From assembly GCA_023429135.1 (NCBI GenBank), contig JAEYWD010000115.1:83639-147638 (forward strand): a DNA stretch of 64,000 nt, read 5' to 3'. The notes under the pieces were generated by a model. It did no database searches. It saw only the letters and a program-made list of their open reading frames with translations, and was not told the DNA's origin. Shown in pieces: positions 51,709 through 60,370 of this stretch (position 1 is its first letter; each line of letters starts with the position of its first letter). This stretch comes from Bacteroidota bacterium. GTDB lineage: Bacteria > Bacteroidota > Bacteroidia > Bacteroidales > JAAUTT01. The translations under genes were made by a program, and so were the position numbers.

Positions 51709-54700
51709 ATGAAAAAAAGCACTTTTATCATTCTCTTTGTTTTTGCCTTCTCTGTTCGGATGTTCGGACAGCCTGCCGAATGGGAAAACCCTAAAATCAA
51801 TGCAATTAACAAAGAACCTGCAAGGGCCAGCTTCATGGTTTACGATAACGAAAAAGCTGCTATTGCCGATGAGTATTCTAAATCGCCCTGGTACCAATCG
51901 CTTAACGGTACCTGGAAGTTCAACTGGGTGGATCAACCCGAAAAGCGTCCTGTCGATTTTTATAAGAACAGTTTCGACGTAAGTAAATGGAAAGATATTC
52001 CTGTGCCAAGCGATTGGCAAATGCATGGGTATGATTACGCTCACTATGTAAATATGAGTTATCCCTTTCCTATGAATCAGCCATTTATCGATCATAAATA
52101 CAATCCGGTCGGTTCATATAAACGTACCTTTATGGTTCCTGCCAACTGGAAAGGAATGGATGTTTATGTATATTTTGGTGGTGTTAATTCAGCCATGTAT
52201 TTATGGGTTAATGGCGAAAAAGTTGGTTATAGCGAAGACAGTAAAACTCCCGCTGAATTCAATATTACCAAATATCTTAAAAATGGCGAAAACTCTATAG
52301 CCGTTGAGGTTTATCGCTGGTGCGACGGAAGCTACCTCGAAGATCAGGACTTTTTCCGCCTGTCGGGAATAGAACGCGATGTTTATCTTTATGCAACTCC
52401 TAAGGTTCGTATTGCCGATTTCTTTGCAAAAGCTGGGTTGGACGCTCAATATGTAAACGGCACTTTTAACCTCGATGTTAAATTGAAAAGCGCCACTGAG
52501 AAAGCTGAAGATAATCTGAATCTTTTAGTGTCCTTATATGATGCTGAAACTGGTGAAAAAGTCTTAACCGAATCGAAGAAACTGAGCATAGCTAAAACCG
52601 GAGAAGCAAATGTAAATTTCTCGCAGGTGGTTAATAATGTGAAGCAGTGGTCGGCCGAGATTCCCAATCTATACAACCTAACCCTACAACTTCAGGATCC
52701 TAAAGGCAATCTTATTGTTGCAACTGGTTGCAATGTGGGTTTCCGTACAAGCGAAATTAAAAACGGGCAACTATTGTTTAACGGGAAGCCTATTTTGTTT
52801 AAAGGTGTTAACCGTCACGAGTCCGATCCGGTAACCGGTCATGTTATTTCTGTGGAATCGATGTTGAAGGATATTGAACTTCTGAAACAATTCAATTTTA
52901 ATGCAGTACGTACAAGCCACTATCCCAACGATCCTATGTGGTATAAACTATGCGATAAATATGGTATTTATCTTTACGATGAGGCTAATATCGAATCGCA
53001 TGGGTATGGTTATTCGCCCGACAAAACCTTGGGTAATCATCCCGATTATTTGCAGATGCATTTGGAACGTACCGAAAACATGGTAGAAAGAGATAAAAAT
53101 CATCCTTCGGTAATTGTTTGGTCGTTAGGAAACGAGGCAGGTACAGGTTCAAACTTTCTGGCAACTTATAAATGGATTAAGGAAAGAGATAATAGCCGCC
53201 CTGTTCACTACGAAAGAGCAGAAAAGGATACCAAAATTACCGAACGTCATACCGATATTCAGGGCGATATGTATGCCGGATTGGGTCATATTGACCGGTA
53301 TTTGAAAAAAGATCCCGACAGACCTTTTATCTGGTGCGAATATGCACATGCTATGGGTAACAGTACTGGAAATTTCCAGGACCTTTGGGATTTTGTAGAG
53401 TCGCATCCTAAGCATCAGGGCGGTTTTATCTGGGACTGGGTCGATCAGGGTTTTTATAAGACTAATAGCAAAGGCTTGAAGTACTTTGGTTATGGGGGCG
53501 ATTTCGAGCCCGAGGGAACTTACACCGATCTCAACTTTTGTGCAAATGGTCTTGTTTGGCCCGACAGAACTATTCATCCGGGTATATGGGAAGTAAAGAA
53601 GGTTTATCAGTATATTAAAGTTAAACCCTTGAATCTCGAGAACTACCGTTTCGAGGTGAAAAATATGTTCGACTTTACCAATCTGAATCAATATAAAATT
53701 CGCTGGGAAGTGTTTGCAAATGGTAGTTCAATTCAGAAGGGCGAGTTGCCGGTTCTTAACGTAGCTCCTCGCAATTCGGCCGTTGTGCGCCTGGACGAAA
53801 TAAAGATTGTTCCACAGCCAGAGACGGAGTATTTTATTCAATTTTATGCCGAATCGGTAAAAGCAACGGAGTTGGTTCCTGCAGGACATGTTGTAGCAAC
53901 CGAGCAATATAAACTTCCATTATTTGCCTCTGCTACGGTTGCAGAGCAAAAAGCAATGCCAAAAATCACTGTTAAGAGCAACCCGGATAGTTATGTGGTT
54001 ACTGGTACCGGCTTTACGGTAACCCTTTCTCGTAAGGCAGGAAATCTTTCTGGTTTTAATTTTAAAGGCTCCGAAATGATTAAAGAGGGACTCCAGGTTA
54101 ATTTCTGGCGTGCGCCAACCGATAACGATTTTGGTTTTAACATGCAAAACCGTTTTAAAGTTTGGAAAGATGCCGGAAAGAACCGTGTTGTTGCAAGCGA
54201 TTCGTTAGTTAAGATAAACGAAGGCGAAATAAAAGTTGTGTTTAATTTCAATTTACCCGATGTGGAATCTTCTTACAGAAGTGAATATGTGATAAACGGA
54301 AAAGGAGAAGTTGTTGTGAAAAACGCCTTTTCTCCCGGTAAAAAGGAAATTCCTGAACTTCCCAGAGTTGGTATGATCCTGGGTATGCCTGCCGATTTCG
54401 ATAATCTCAAATATTTTGGACGTGGGCCATTCGAAAATTATCAGGATCGTAATACAGCATCTTTCGTTGGGTTATATACAAATAAAGTGGCCGATGAATT
54501 TGTTCCTTATGTTCGTCCTCAGGAAAATGGTAATAAAACCGATGTTCGCTGGTTAACATTGACCAACGGATCGGGAAAAGGTTTGAAGTTTACTGGTATG
54601 CCTTATCTTAGTGTAAGTGCTTTACCGTATGCTATTGAGGATTTGGATCCGGGTCTCAAAAAACTGAATATTCATCCTGCTGATCTCGATAAGAGGGATA

Positions 54701-54834
54701 AGGTGTATGTAAATCTTGATCTCATTCAAATGGGTGTTGGTGGCGATAATAGTTGGGGCGCCATGCCTTACGAACGTTACAGAATATTCCCTAAAAAATA
54801 TTCGTATTCCTTCAAAATTACGCCTGTAGAGTAG
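51709..54834 (+). CDS. GH2 beta-galactosidase (LacZ-like), secreted
   Basis: The 1041-aa enzyme has an N-terminal signal peptide (MKKSTFIILFVFAFSVRMFG) and a full GH2 architecture: sugar-binding domain (SLNGTWKFNWV, VPSDWQMHGYD), immunoglobulin-like domain, a TIM barrel with acid/base Glu476 (WSLGNEAGTG) and nucleophile Glu544 (IWCEYAHAMGNS), and the C-terminal bgaL small-chain-like domains. It hydrolyses terminal beta-galactosides in the periplasm. Length and motifs are those of full-size LacZ homologues. It is the only recognisable glycoside hydrolase in the window, just after susCD. An ATG at 51709 is used; a TTG three bases earlier is out of favour. Confidence 0.9.
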   Translation: MKKSTFIILFVFAFSVRMFGQPAEWENPKINAINKEPARASFMVYDNEKAAIADEYSKSPWYQSLNGTWKFNWVDQPEKRPVDFYKNSFDVSKWKDIPVPSDWQMHGYDYAHYVNMSYPFPMNQPFIDHKYNPVGSYKRTFMVPANWKGMDVYVYFGGVNSAMYLWVNGEKVGYSEDSKTPAEFNITKYLKNGENSIAVEVYRWCDGSYLEDQDFFRLSGIERDVYLYATPKVRIADFFAKAGLDAQYVNGTFNLDVKLKSATEKAEDNLNLLVSLYDAETGEKVLTESKKLSIAKTGEANVNFSQVVNNVKQWSAEIPNLYNLTLQLQDPKGNLIVATGCNVGFRTSEIKNGQLLFNGKPILFKGVNRHESDPVTGHVISVESMLKDIELLKQFNFNAVRTSHYPNDPMWYKLCDKYGIYLYDEANIESHGYGYSPDKTLGNHPDYLQMHLERTENMVERDKNHPSVIVWSLGNEAGTGSNFLATYKWIKERDNSRPVHYERAEKDTKITERHTDIQGDMYAGLGHIDRYLKKDPDRPFIWCEYAHAMGNSTGNFQDLWDFVESHPKHQGGFIWDWVDQGFYKTNSKGLKYFGYGGDFEPEGTYTDLNFCANGLVWPDRTIHPGIWEVKKVYQYIKVKPLNLENYRFEVKNMFDFTNLNQYKIRWEVFANGSSIQKGELPVLNVAPRNSAVVRLDEIKIVPQPETEYFIQFYAESVKATELVPAGHVVATEQYKLPLFASATVAEQKAMPKITVKSNPDSYVVTGTGFTVTLSRKAGNLSGFNFKGSEMIKEGLQVNFWRAPTDNDFGFNMQNRFKVWKDAGKNRVVASDSLVKINEGEIKVVFNFNLPDVESSYRSEYVINGKGEVVVKNAFSPGKKEIPELPRVGMILGMPADFDNLKYFGRGPFENYQDRNTASFVGLYTNKVADEFVPYVRPQENGNKTDVRWLTLTNGSGKGLKFTGMPYLSVSALPYAIEDLDPGLKKLNIHPADLDKRDKVYVNLDLIQMGVGGDNSWGAMPYERYRIFPKKYSYSFKITPVE

Positions 54835-54853
54835 TAATATTTAAGAATTTAGA

Positions 54854-54883
54854 AAGCCTGCCCCATAAACCGGAGCAGGCTTT
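54854..54883 (+). terminator. Rho-independent terminator after the beta-galactosidase gene
   Basis: AAGCCTGC and GCAGGCTT form an 8-bp stem followed by a run of T residues. Confidence 0.85.
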
Positions 54884-54941
54884 TTTTGTTAACTGCCTTC
54901 AGCTTTTATAATATAATGCTTTAGCAAAACGTTTCTGTACT

Positions 54942-54949
54942 TATATTTG
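54942..54949 (+). promoter_or_regulatory. Candidate -7 box of the DUF6051-like gene
   Basis: TATATTTG matches TAnnTTTG, 24 bp upstream of the ATG. No clear TTG box was found. Confidence 0.4.
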
Positions 54950-54972
54950 CATTAACTCTCAAAAGCCGCCTT

Positions 54973-56196
54973 ATGAAGTATAAAGAGATGCATAATTACC
55001 TGAAGGAACTGGTTTGTTATGATAAACAGCAAATCAGGATAGACGATAATACGTTGCTGGTAAACTGTGAATTTGAATCCCTGAATCATAAGATTTTGCC
55101 GGGTGAAGATCATTATCAATGTCAGTTTCATCGGTTAAATATCTCCGAGCCATACAGCTATCAGAATAATACTGGTGTAATAAACGGGATTCTCGATGTT
55201 CACGACTCGGAAGTGCTGGAAAATAATAAATTCAAATACCATATTTTCAAACCGACAAAAAAAGATAAGGCGAATGAAATTATCCTGATGTTTCATGGGT
55301 TTAACGAAAAACACTGGCATAAATACCTTCCCTGGGCAAAACGATTACTGGATTTGACCGGAAAAACCATTGTTCTTTTTCCGATAGCATTTCACATGAA
55401 CAGGGCTCCGCATGAATGGAGTGACCGGAGGTTAATGTATCTGGTGAGCGAACAGCGAAAAAAGACTTTTCCGAATATCATCAGCTCAACTTTATCAAAC
55501 GTTGCCATCAGCAGTCGACTCCAATCAAAACCGCAACGATTTTTCTGGTCAGGCTTGCAGACTTTTTACGATGTTATTCAACTTGTCGATCAAATTCGTT
55601 CCGGGGATCATCCTGAAATAAATGCAAAAGCCTCCATCGATATTTTTGCTTATTCCATCGGAAGCTTGCTTTCGCAAATTCTCCTGATGAATAATCCGCG
55701 AGGGTATTTTACGAATACAAAATTATGCATGTTTTGCGGAGGTTCGGTGTTTAATCGCATGTCGCCTGTATCTAAATTTATCCTCGACAGCGAAGCCAAT
55801 GTTGCCTTATACTCTTTTGTGATAGAGCATCTCGACAGTCATTTAAAGCACGATTCACGGCTGGCCCACTATCTTAGCCCTGAGCATCCCGAAGGCCTTG
55901 ATTTTTTAAGTATGCTCAATTATAAAACCATGCGGGTAAACAGGGAAGAAAAGTTCAGAGCTCTTGCCTCACAGATAATGGCCATAACATTGGAAAAAGA
56001 CTCAGTAATGCCAGCTTATGAGGTAATTAATACCCTTCAGGGTGTTGCCAGGAATATTCCTGTCAAGGTGCATAATCTCGACTTTCCGTATGAGTATAAG
56101 CATGAGGACCCGTTTCCGGATTCCACCGTACTATCCGATCAGGTAAACGAGTGTTTTGTTAAGGTATTTGATTTGGCAACTGGTTTTTTGAAATAG
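54973..56196 (+). CDS. Alpha/beta-hydrolase-like protein (DUF6051-like)
   Basis: The 407-aa soluble protein has alpha/beta-hydrolase marks. IILMFHGFNEKHWHKYLPWA resembles the HG oxyanion loop and IDIFAYSIGSLLSQIL is a nucleophile-elbow-like A-x-S-x-G. A late Asp/His cannot be placed with confidence. I connect it with DUF6051 (Bacteroidota) from memory of length and context; this is not verified. No signal peptide, so cytoplasmic. A secreted thioredoxin-like gene follows after 18 bp. Substrate unknown. Confidence 0.65.
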   Translation: MKYKEMHNYLKELVCYDKQQIRIDDNTLLVNCEFESLNHKILPGEDHYQCQFHRLNISEPYSYQNNTGVINGILDVHDSEVLENNKFKYHIFKPTKKDKANEIILMFHGFNEKHWHKYLPWAKRLLDLTGKTIVLFPIAFHMNRAPHEWSDRRLMYLVSEQRKKTFPNIISSTLSNVAISSRLQSKPQRFFWSGLQTFYDVIQLVDQIRSGDHPEINAKASIDIFAYSIGSLLSQILLMNNPRGYFTNTKLCMFCGGSVFNRMSPVSKFILDSEANVALYSFVIEHLDSHLKHDSRLAHYLSPEHPEGLDFLSMLNYKTMRVNREEKFRALASQIMAITLEKDSVMPAYEVINTLQGVARNIPVKVHNLDFPYEYKHEDPFPDSTVLSDQVNECFVKVFDLATGFLK

Positions 56197-56214
56197 GTTT
56201 ACTGTATTCCTAAA

Positions 56215-56697
56215 ATGATAAAACATCTCCTCTGCTGGATTTTATATTCTATCTTTTTTGGAATGGCTGTTATGGGCCAGGAAATGATTGTGGTAGATGG
56301 TCAATTAGTTAAAAAAAAATTAGAAGTTGATAAAGAAAATGCAGGCGTCAGTTTTAAATCATTATTTGATCAAATATCATTTGAAGAGGCGGTAATAAAA
56401 GCGAAGCAGCAAGATAATAAAGTGTTAATATATTTTACTGCCACATTCTGTGGTGCCTGTCGAGTTATGGAAAAGGTGAAATTCCTTAATGATTCAATAC
56501 CTGACGTTATAAGAAGTTTGTATATACCCGTATTTAATAACCACGATTCATGTGGCATAGAGTTGGAGAATGTATATAATGTCCACGCTTTCCCTACATT
56601 TATTATAGTTGATAATAAGAAAGAAGTGGTTAAAAGGCATATTGGACGAATGGAAATTCCAGATTTGACAAAGTTTCTTTCGATACACAGTAAATAA
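56215..56697 (+). CDS. Secreted thioredoxin-like protein
   Basis: The 160-aa protein has an N-terminal signal peptide (MIKHLLCWILYSIFFGMAV..., cleavage near MGQE) and a thioredoxin fold with a CxxC motif FCGACRVM near residue 80. The later AFPTFIIVD contains the cis-Pro. It is probably a periplasmic disulfide/thiol oxidoreductase. It is co-oriented with the upstream hydrolase-like gene and ends at a bidirectional terminator shared with the EF-G paralogue. Confidence 0.82.
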   Translation: MIKHLLCWILYSIFFGMAVMGQEMIVVDGQLVKKKLEVDKENAGVSFKSLFDQISFEEAVIKAKQQDNKVLIYFTATFCGACRVMEKVKFLNDSIPDVIRSLYIPVFNNHDSCGIELENVYNVHAFPTFIIVDNKKEVVKRHIGRMEIPDLTKFLSIHSK

Positions 56698-56699
56698 AA

Positions 56700-56720
56700 A
56701 AACCGGATTGTTCGTCCGGT
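56700..56720. terminator. Bidirectional terminator between the thioredoxin and EF-G-like genes
   Basis: ACCGGA/TCCGGT flanked by A and T runs forms a symmetric hairpin that can work on both strands, between stops at 56697 and 56737. Confidence 0.8.
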
Positions 56721-56736
56721 TTTTTTATTATATATT

Positions 56737-58890
56737 CTATTCTTCTTTCTGTTGCGAAGCTTCGTAAGCTTTGAGCAGTTCATTCTGAAGTTCACCTGGT
56801 ACAGGTGCATATTCTGAGAATTTCATTGAATACATGGCGCGGCCTTGTGTTAACGAACTAAGAGATGTGGAGTAACGGTTCATTTCTGCAAGCGGTACCT
56901 TAGCCGAAATTTTTTCAAATCCATGTTCACTTGCCATCCCCTGTACAAGGGCCCTTCTGGTCTGAAGGTCGCCCATTACATCGCCCATACGATCTGCAGG
57001 AACCCAAACATCTACATTATAAATGGGTTCAAGAATTTTTGGTCCCGCATTTTTAAAACCTTCTCTGAAAGCATTTCTTCCGGCAAGTTTAAACGAGATT
57101 TCGTTTGAATCTACCGGGTGCATTTTACCGTCATAAACTGCCACGCGAATGTCGCGGGCATAAGAACCGGTTAATGGACCTTCTTCCATTTTTTCCATAA
57201 TACCTTTGAGAATGGCAGGAAGGAAACGGGCATCTATGCTACCGCCAACAATACAGTTGTAAAATACGAGTTTGCCGCCCCAGGGTAATTTGTGCTCTTC
57301 TTTGTCGCGAACACTTACCTTAATTTCTTTTCCATTTACTTTATACATAGTAGGGTCAGGAACGCCTTCCACATAAGGCTCAATCACTATATGTACTTCA
57401 CCAAACTGGCCTGCACCGCCCGATTGTTTTTTGTGACGGTATTCTGCCTGGGCAATTTTGGTAATGGTTTCCCTGTATGGAATTTTTGGGGTAAGAAATT
57501 CGGTTGGAATTTTAAATATATTATCGAGGTGCCATTTCATGATATTCAGGTGATATTCGCCCTGGCCATGAATAATGGTCTGTTTTAATTCTTTGGAGTA
57601 TTCTACTACAATGGTTGGGTCCTCGAGGCTTAATCTACCAAGAGCTTCACCAAGTTTTTCTTCGTCGTTTTCTGATAAGGGACGGATTGCAGTTCTGAAC
57701 TTGGGTTCAGGAAATGAAATAGCAGGATATTTCAAAGTATTATTTGGCGCCCCTAGAGTTTGGCTGGTTTTTGTGCCTTTTAACTTCACCGTTGCTCCAA
57801 TATCGCCCGCTACCATTTTGGGTAATTTAGCGCGGTTTTTTCCGGCGGGAGCAAAAATCTGAGAAACACGTTCCTTGGCCGAAGTGGTCATATTTACAAT
57901 ATCCATACCTTCGGTTACTTCTCCTGTAATTACTTTAAAATAGTTTATTTCGCCAATATGCTGTTCAACGCTCGATTTAAAAACGAACATGGAAACCGGT
58001 CCGGAGGCACTATAATTAATAAGCTTTCCGCTATCGTCGGCCATGCCTGGCATTTCGTTGGGCGAGGGGAGAACACGGGTGAGAAATTCCATTAAGCGTG
58101 CAACTCCGTAATTTTTCTTTGCCGAAATACACATTACCGGAACAATGCCCTGGTTAATCAAACCAAGGGTAATTCCTTTCCGGATTTCATCATCGGTAAG
58201 CGTACCGTTTTCGAAGAAAGTTTCCATAAGTTTTTCGTCATTCTCGGCGGCTTTCTCCAATAACTGGTTACGAATTTCTTCAGCTTTGGCTTTCTGGTCG
58301 GCGGGAATATCGGTTATTTCAACTTTTGCTCCGTCGAATTTTAATTGCTTTTGTATTAATACATCTATTATGGTGTTAAAACCTGTTCCTTCGTTCAATG
58401 GGTATTGAACCAGCACAAGGTTTTTGTCGAGTCTTTCTTTGGCAAGTTCTATTGTTTTGTCGAAATTGGCTTTGTCATGATCGAGTTGGTTTACAACCAG
58501 TACCATACCTCTTTTAGCCTTCATCAAATGGCGGTAGTGAATTTCAGTTCCTACTTCCACACCGTTTTGTGCATTCAGCACCATTAATGTTGTATCGGCA
58601 ACCGATAGGGCTGCTATTGTACCGTTCACAAAGTCATCTGCGCCCGGACAGTCAATAAAGTTTAGTTTTTTCTCGTTAAACTCGGTATAAAGTACCGATG
58701 CAAATACAGAGTTCAGGTTCTCGTGTTCGATATCGGTAAAGTCCGATACAGTGTTTTTGCTTTCCACCTCGCCGCGGCGTTCAATTACTTTTCCTTCAAA
58801 AAGCATAGCCTCAGCCAAGGTGGTTTTCCCAGAGCCCGCATTTCCCAGCAGAGCAAAGTTTTTAATTTGTTCGGTCGAATATGTCTTCAT
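56737..58890 (-). CDS. EF-G paralogue with degenerate GTPase site
   Basis: The 717-aa protein has all EF-G domains (GTPase, II, III, IV, V). The C-terminal ~450 residues align well with EF-G, including FGEVHIVIEPYVEG and VDVWVPADRMGDVMGDLQTR. The P-loop is intact (GNAGSGKT, residues 16-23), but switch I lacks the RGIT motif (FTDIEHENLNSVFAS) and switch II reads DCPGADDF, with Ala84 in place of the catalytic His of DTPGHVDF. NKxD is NQLD. In Bacteroides an EF-G paralogue lacking GTPase activity is known (EF-G2), and this gene is probably its relative. It is divergent from the str operon. A TTG-N19-TACTTTTG promoter precedes it. Confidence 0.85.
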   Translation of the reverse strand: MKTYSTEQIKNFALLGNAGSGKTTLAEAMLFEGKVIERRGEVESKNTVSDFTDIEHENLNSVFASVLYTEFNEKKLNFIDCPGADDFVNGTIAALSVADTTLMVLNAQNGVEVGTEIHYRHLMKAKRGMVLVVNQLDHDKANFDKTIELAKERLDKNLVLVQYPLNEGTGFNTIIDVLIQKQLKFDGAKVEITDIPADQKAKAEEIRNQLLEKAAENDEKLMETFFENGTLTDDEIRKGITLGLINQGIVPVMCISAKKNYGVARLMEFLTRVLPSPNEMPGMADDSGKLINYSASGPVSMFVFKSSVEQHIGEINYFKVITGEVTEGMDIVNMTTSAKERVSQIFAPAGKNRAKLPKMVAGDIGATVKLKGTKTSQTLGAPNNTLKYPAISFPEPKFRTAIRPLSENDEEKLGEALGRLSLEDPTIVVEYSKELKQTIIHGQGEYHLNIMKWHLDNIFKIPTEFLTPKIPYRETITKIAQAEYRHKKQSGGAGQFGEVHIVIEPYVEGVPDPTMYKVNGKEIKVSVRDKEEHKLPWGGKLVFYNCIVGGSIDARFLPAILKGIMEKMEEGPLTGSYARDIRVAVYDGKMHPVDSNEISFKLAGRNAFREGFKNAGPKILEPIYNVDVWVPADRMGDVMGDLQTRRALVQGMASEHGFEKISAKVPLAEMNRYSTSLSSLTQGRAMYSMKFSEYAPVPGELQNELLKAYEASQQKEE

Positions 58891-58946
58891 AAAAAAGTTG
58901 TTTAAGGTAGTTTATAAAAACTATTGTGTAAAATGTAGCAGAACAC

Positions 58947-58976
58947 CAAAAGTATAACTTTTTTTGAAAGAAGCAA
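58947..58976 (-). promoter_or_regulatory. Promoter of the EF-G paralogue
   Basis: On the minus strand, TTG (58974-58976), 19 bp, then TACTTTTG (58947-58954) fits the Bacteroidota -33/-7 pattern. The -7 box is 57 bp from the ATG. Confidence 0.7.
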
Positions 58977-59226
58977 GAGTTGGATAAATTATGTAAGACC
59001 AATGTCGGAGACAGGTTCAACCTGATTTTATATTTTACATCTTAACTAAATGTATTACTTTGATTTAATGATTCGTTAAAAAACCTTAAACTGTCAAAAA
59101 TCAGGTTTTTTGGGAGCCAGGATAAAGGGTAAACTAACCATTATTATGTACTATAATATATATGGTATACTTTATAAAATCTTTATAAAACTTAACCAAA
59201 ACATTTTCAATTATTTCAAAAATGTA

Positions 59227-59234
59227 TAAATTTG
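59227..59234 (+). promoter_or_regulatory. Candidate upstream -7 box for the rpsL operon
   Basis: TAAATTTG matches TAnnTTTG. It gives a long (~165 nt) leader; the -33 box is unclear. Confidence 0.4.
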
Positions 59235-59328
59235 TCGTCCTTTTTTAAGATTCCGGTTGGCCTGAACGTGGTAATACGAAACCAATTCAGAATCAAAAAA
59301 AATAGTTTCAAAAAAAAATGAAACTATA

Positions 59329-59357
59329 TTGGAATTAAAAAAAAAAGAATACCTTTG
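59329..59357 (+). promoter_or_regulatory. Main promoter of the rpsL operon
   Basis: TTG at 59329-59331, 18 bp, then TACCTTTG at 59350-59357 fits the Bacteroidota vegetative promoter, with the -7 box 43 bp upstream of the rpsL ATG. Confidence 0.75.
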
Positions 59358-59400
59358 CGAACCATTTTTGAAAGTATATTAAAATTATTGAAGGATATAT

Positions 59401-59811
59401 ATGCCTACGATTCAGCAGTTAGTAAGAAAAGGAAGAGCGAAACTTATCGATAAAAGTAAAGCTCCGGCACTAGATGCTTGTCCACAAAGACGCGGAGTAT
59501 GTGTACGCGTTTACACCACTACTCCTAAAAAACCAAACTCGGCTATGCGTAAAGTTGCCAGGGTTAGGTTAACAAACTCTAAGGAAGTAAATGCCTACAT
59601 TCCGGGCGAAGGTCACAACCTTCAGGAACACTCCATTGTGTTAATCCGTGGTGGTAGGGTAAAAGACCTTCCTGGTGTAAGATACCACCTTGTTCGTGGT
59701 TCGTTGGATGCAGCAGGTGTTGATGGTCGTAAACAAGGCCGTTCAAAATATGGTGCAAAACGTCCTAAAGCAGGAAAAGCAGCTCCAGCAGCAGCAGGAA
59801 AGAAAAAATAA
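59401..59811 (+). CDS. rpsL: 30S ribosomal protein S12
   Basis: The 136-aa protein has all S12 marks: PTIQQLVRKGR, TTPKKPNSAMRKVARVRL and GGRVKDLPGVRYHLVRG. Residues at the two classic streptomycin-resistance positions are Lys, the sensitive type. The C-terminal ~14 residues (Ala/Lys-rich, ending AAGKKK) extend the protein beyond the E. coli form. It starts the str operon. Confidence 0.98.
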   Translation: MPTIQQLVRKGRAKLIDKSKAPALDACPQRRGVCVRVYTTTPKKPNSAMRKVARVRLTNSKEVNAYIPGEGHNLQEHSIVLIRGGRVKDLPGVRYHLVRGSLDAAGVDGRKQGRSKYGAKRPKAGKAAPAAAGKKK

Positions 59812-59834
59812 TACATATATAAAAGGTATTAAGA

Positions 59835-60311
59835 ATGCGTAAATCAAAACCCAAAAAAAGAATCATATTACCAGATCCTAAATTTAGCGATGTTCTGGTA
59901 ACCAGGTTTATCAATAACCTTATGTACAGCGGTAAAAAAAGCACAGCATTTAATGTTTTCTACGATGCTATGGATACCGTTGCACAGCGCATGAAAGATG
60001 CAGACAAAGCTCCACTTGAAATCTGGAAGAAAGCTTTGGAAAACATCACTCCTCAGGTTGAAGTTAAGAGCCGCCGTGTTGGTGGTGCAACCTTCCAGGT
60101 ACCTATTGAAGTTCGTGCTGACAGGAAGATTGCATTAAGCATGAAAAACCTGATTCTTTATGCCCGTAAAAGAGGTGGAAAATCCATGAGCGAAAAACTC
60201 GCTGCTGAAATTATGGCTGCATATAACGAAGAAGGTGGCGCATTCAAGCGTAAAGAAGATATGCATAAAATGGCCGAAGCAAATAAGGCTTTTGCTCATT
60301 TCAGATTTTAA
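59835..60311 (+). CDS. rpsG: 30S ribosomal protein S7
   Basis: The 158-aa protein is a complete S7: MRKSKPKKRIILPDPKFSDV, RRVGGATFQVPIEVR and the C-terminal KREDMHKMAEANKAFAHFRF. It binds the 3' domain of 16S rRNA and is the classical str-operon autoregulator. It lies 23 bp after rpsL. Confidence 0.98.
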   Translation: MRKSKPKKRIILPDPKFSDVLVTRFINNLMYSGKKSTAFNVFYDAMDTVAQRMKDADKAPLEIWKKALENITPQVEVKSRRVGGATFQVPIEVRADRKIALSMKNLILYARKRGGKSMSEKLAAEIMAAYNEEGGAFKRKEDMHKMAEANKAFAHFRF

Positions 60312-60370
60312 TGTGTAGAAAAAGTTGAATAGTTAGTTAGGGTTGTAGTTAGAAGTTGTTGTAGATAAAA

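Larger units (their letters stand above)
58891..59400. promoter_or_regulatory. Divergent promoter region between the EF-G paralogue and rpsL
   Basis: This 510-bp region contains no gene. It carries the EF-G-paralogue promoter near 58947-58976 and rpsL promoters near 59227-59234 and 59329-59357 (listed separately). The middle part is AT-rich without clear structure. Confidence 0.65.
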
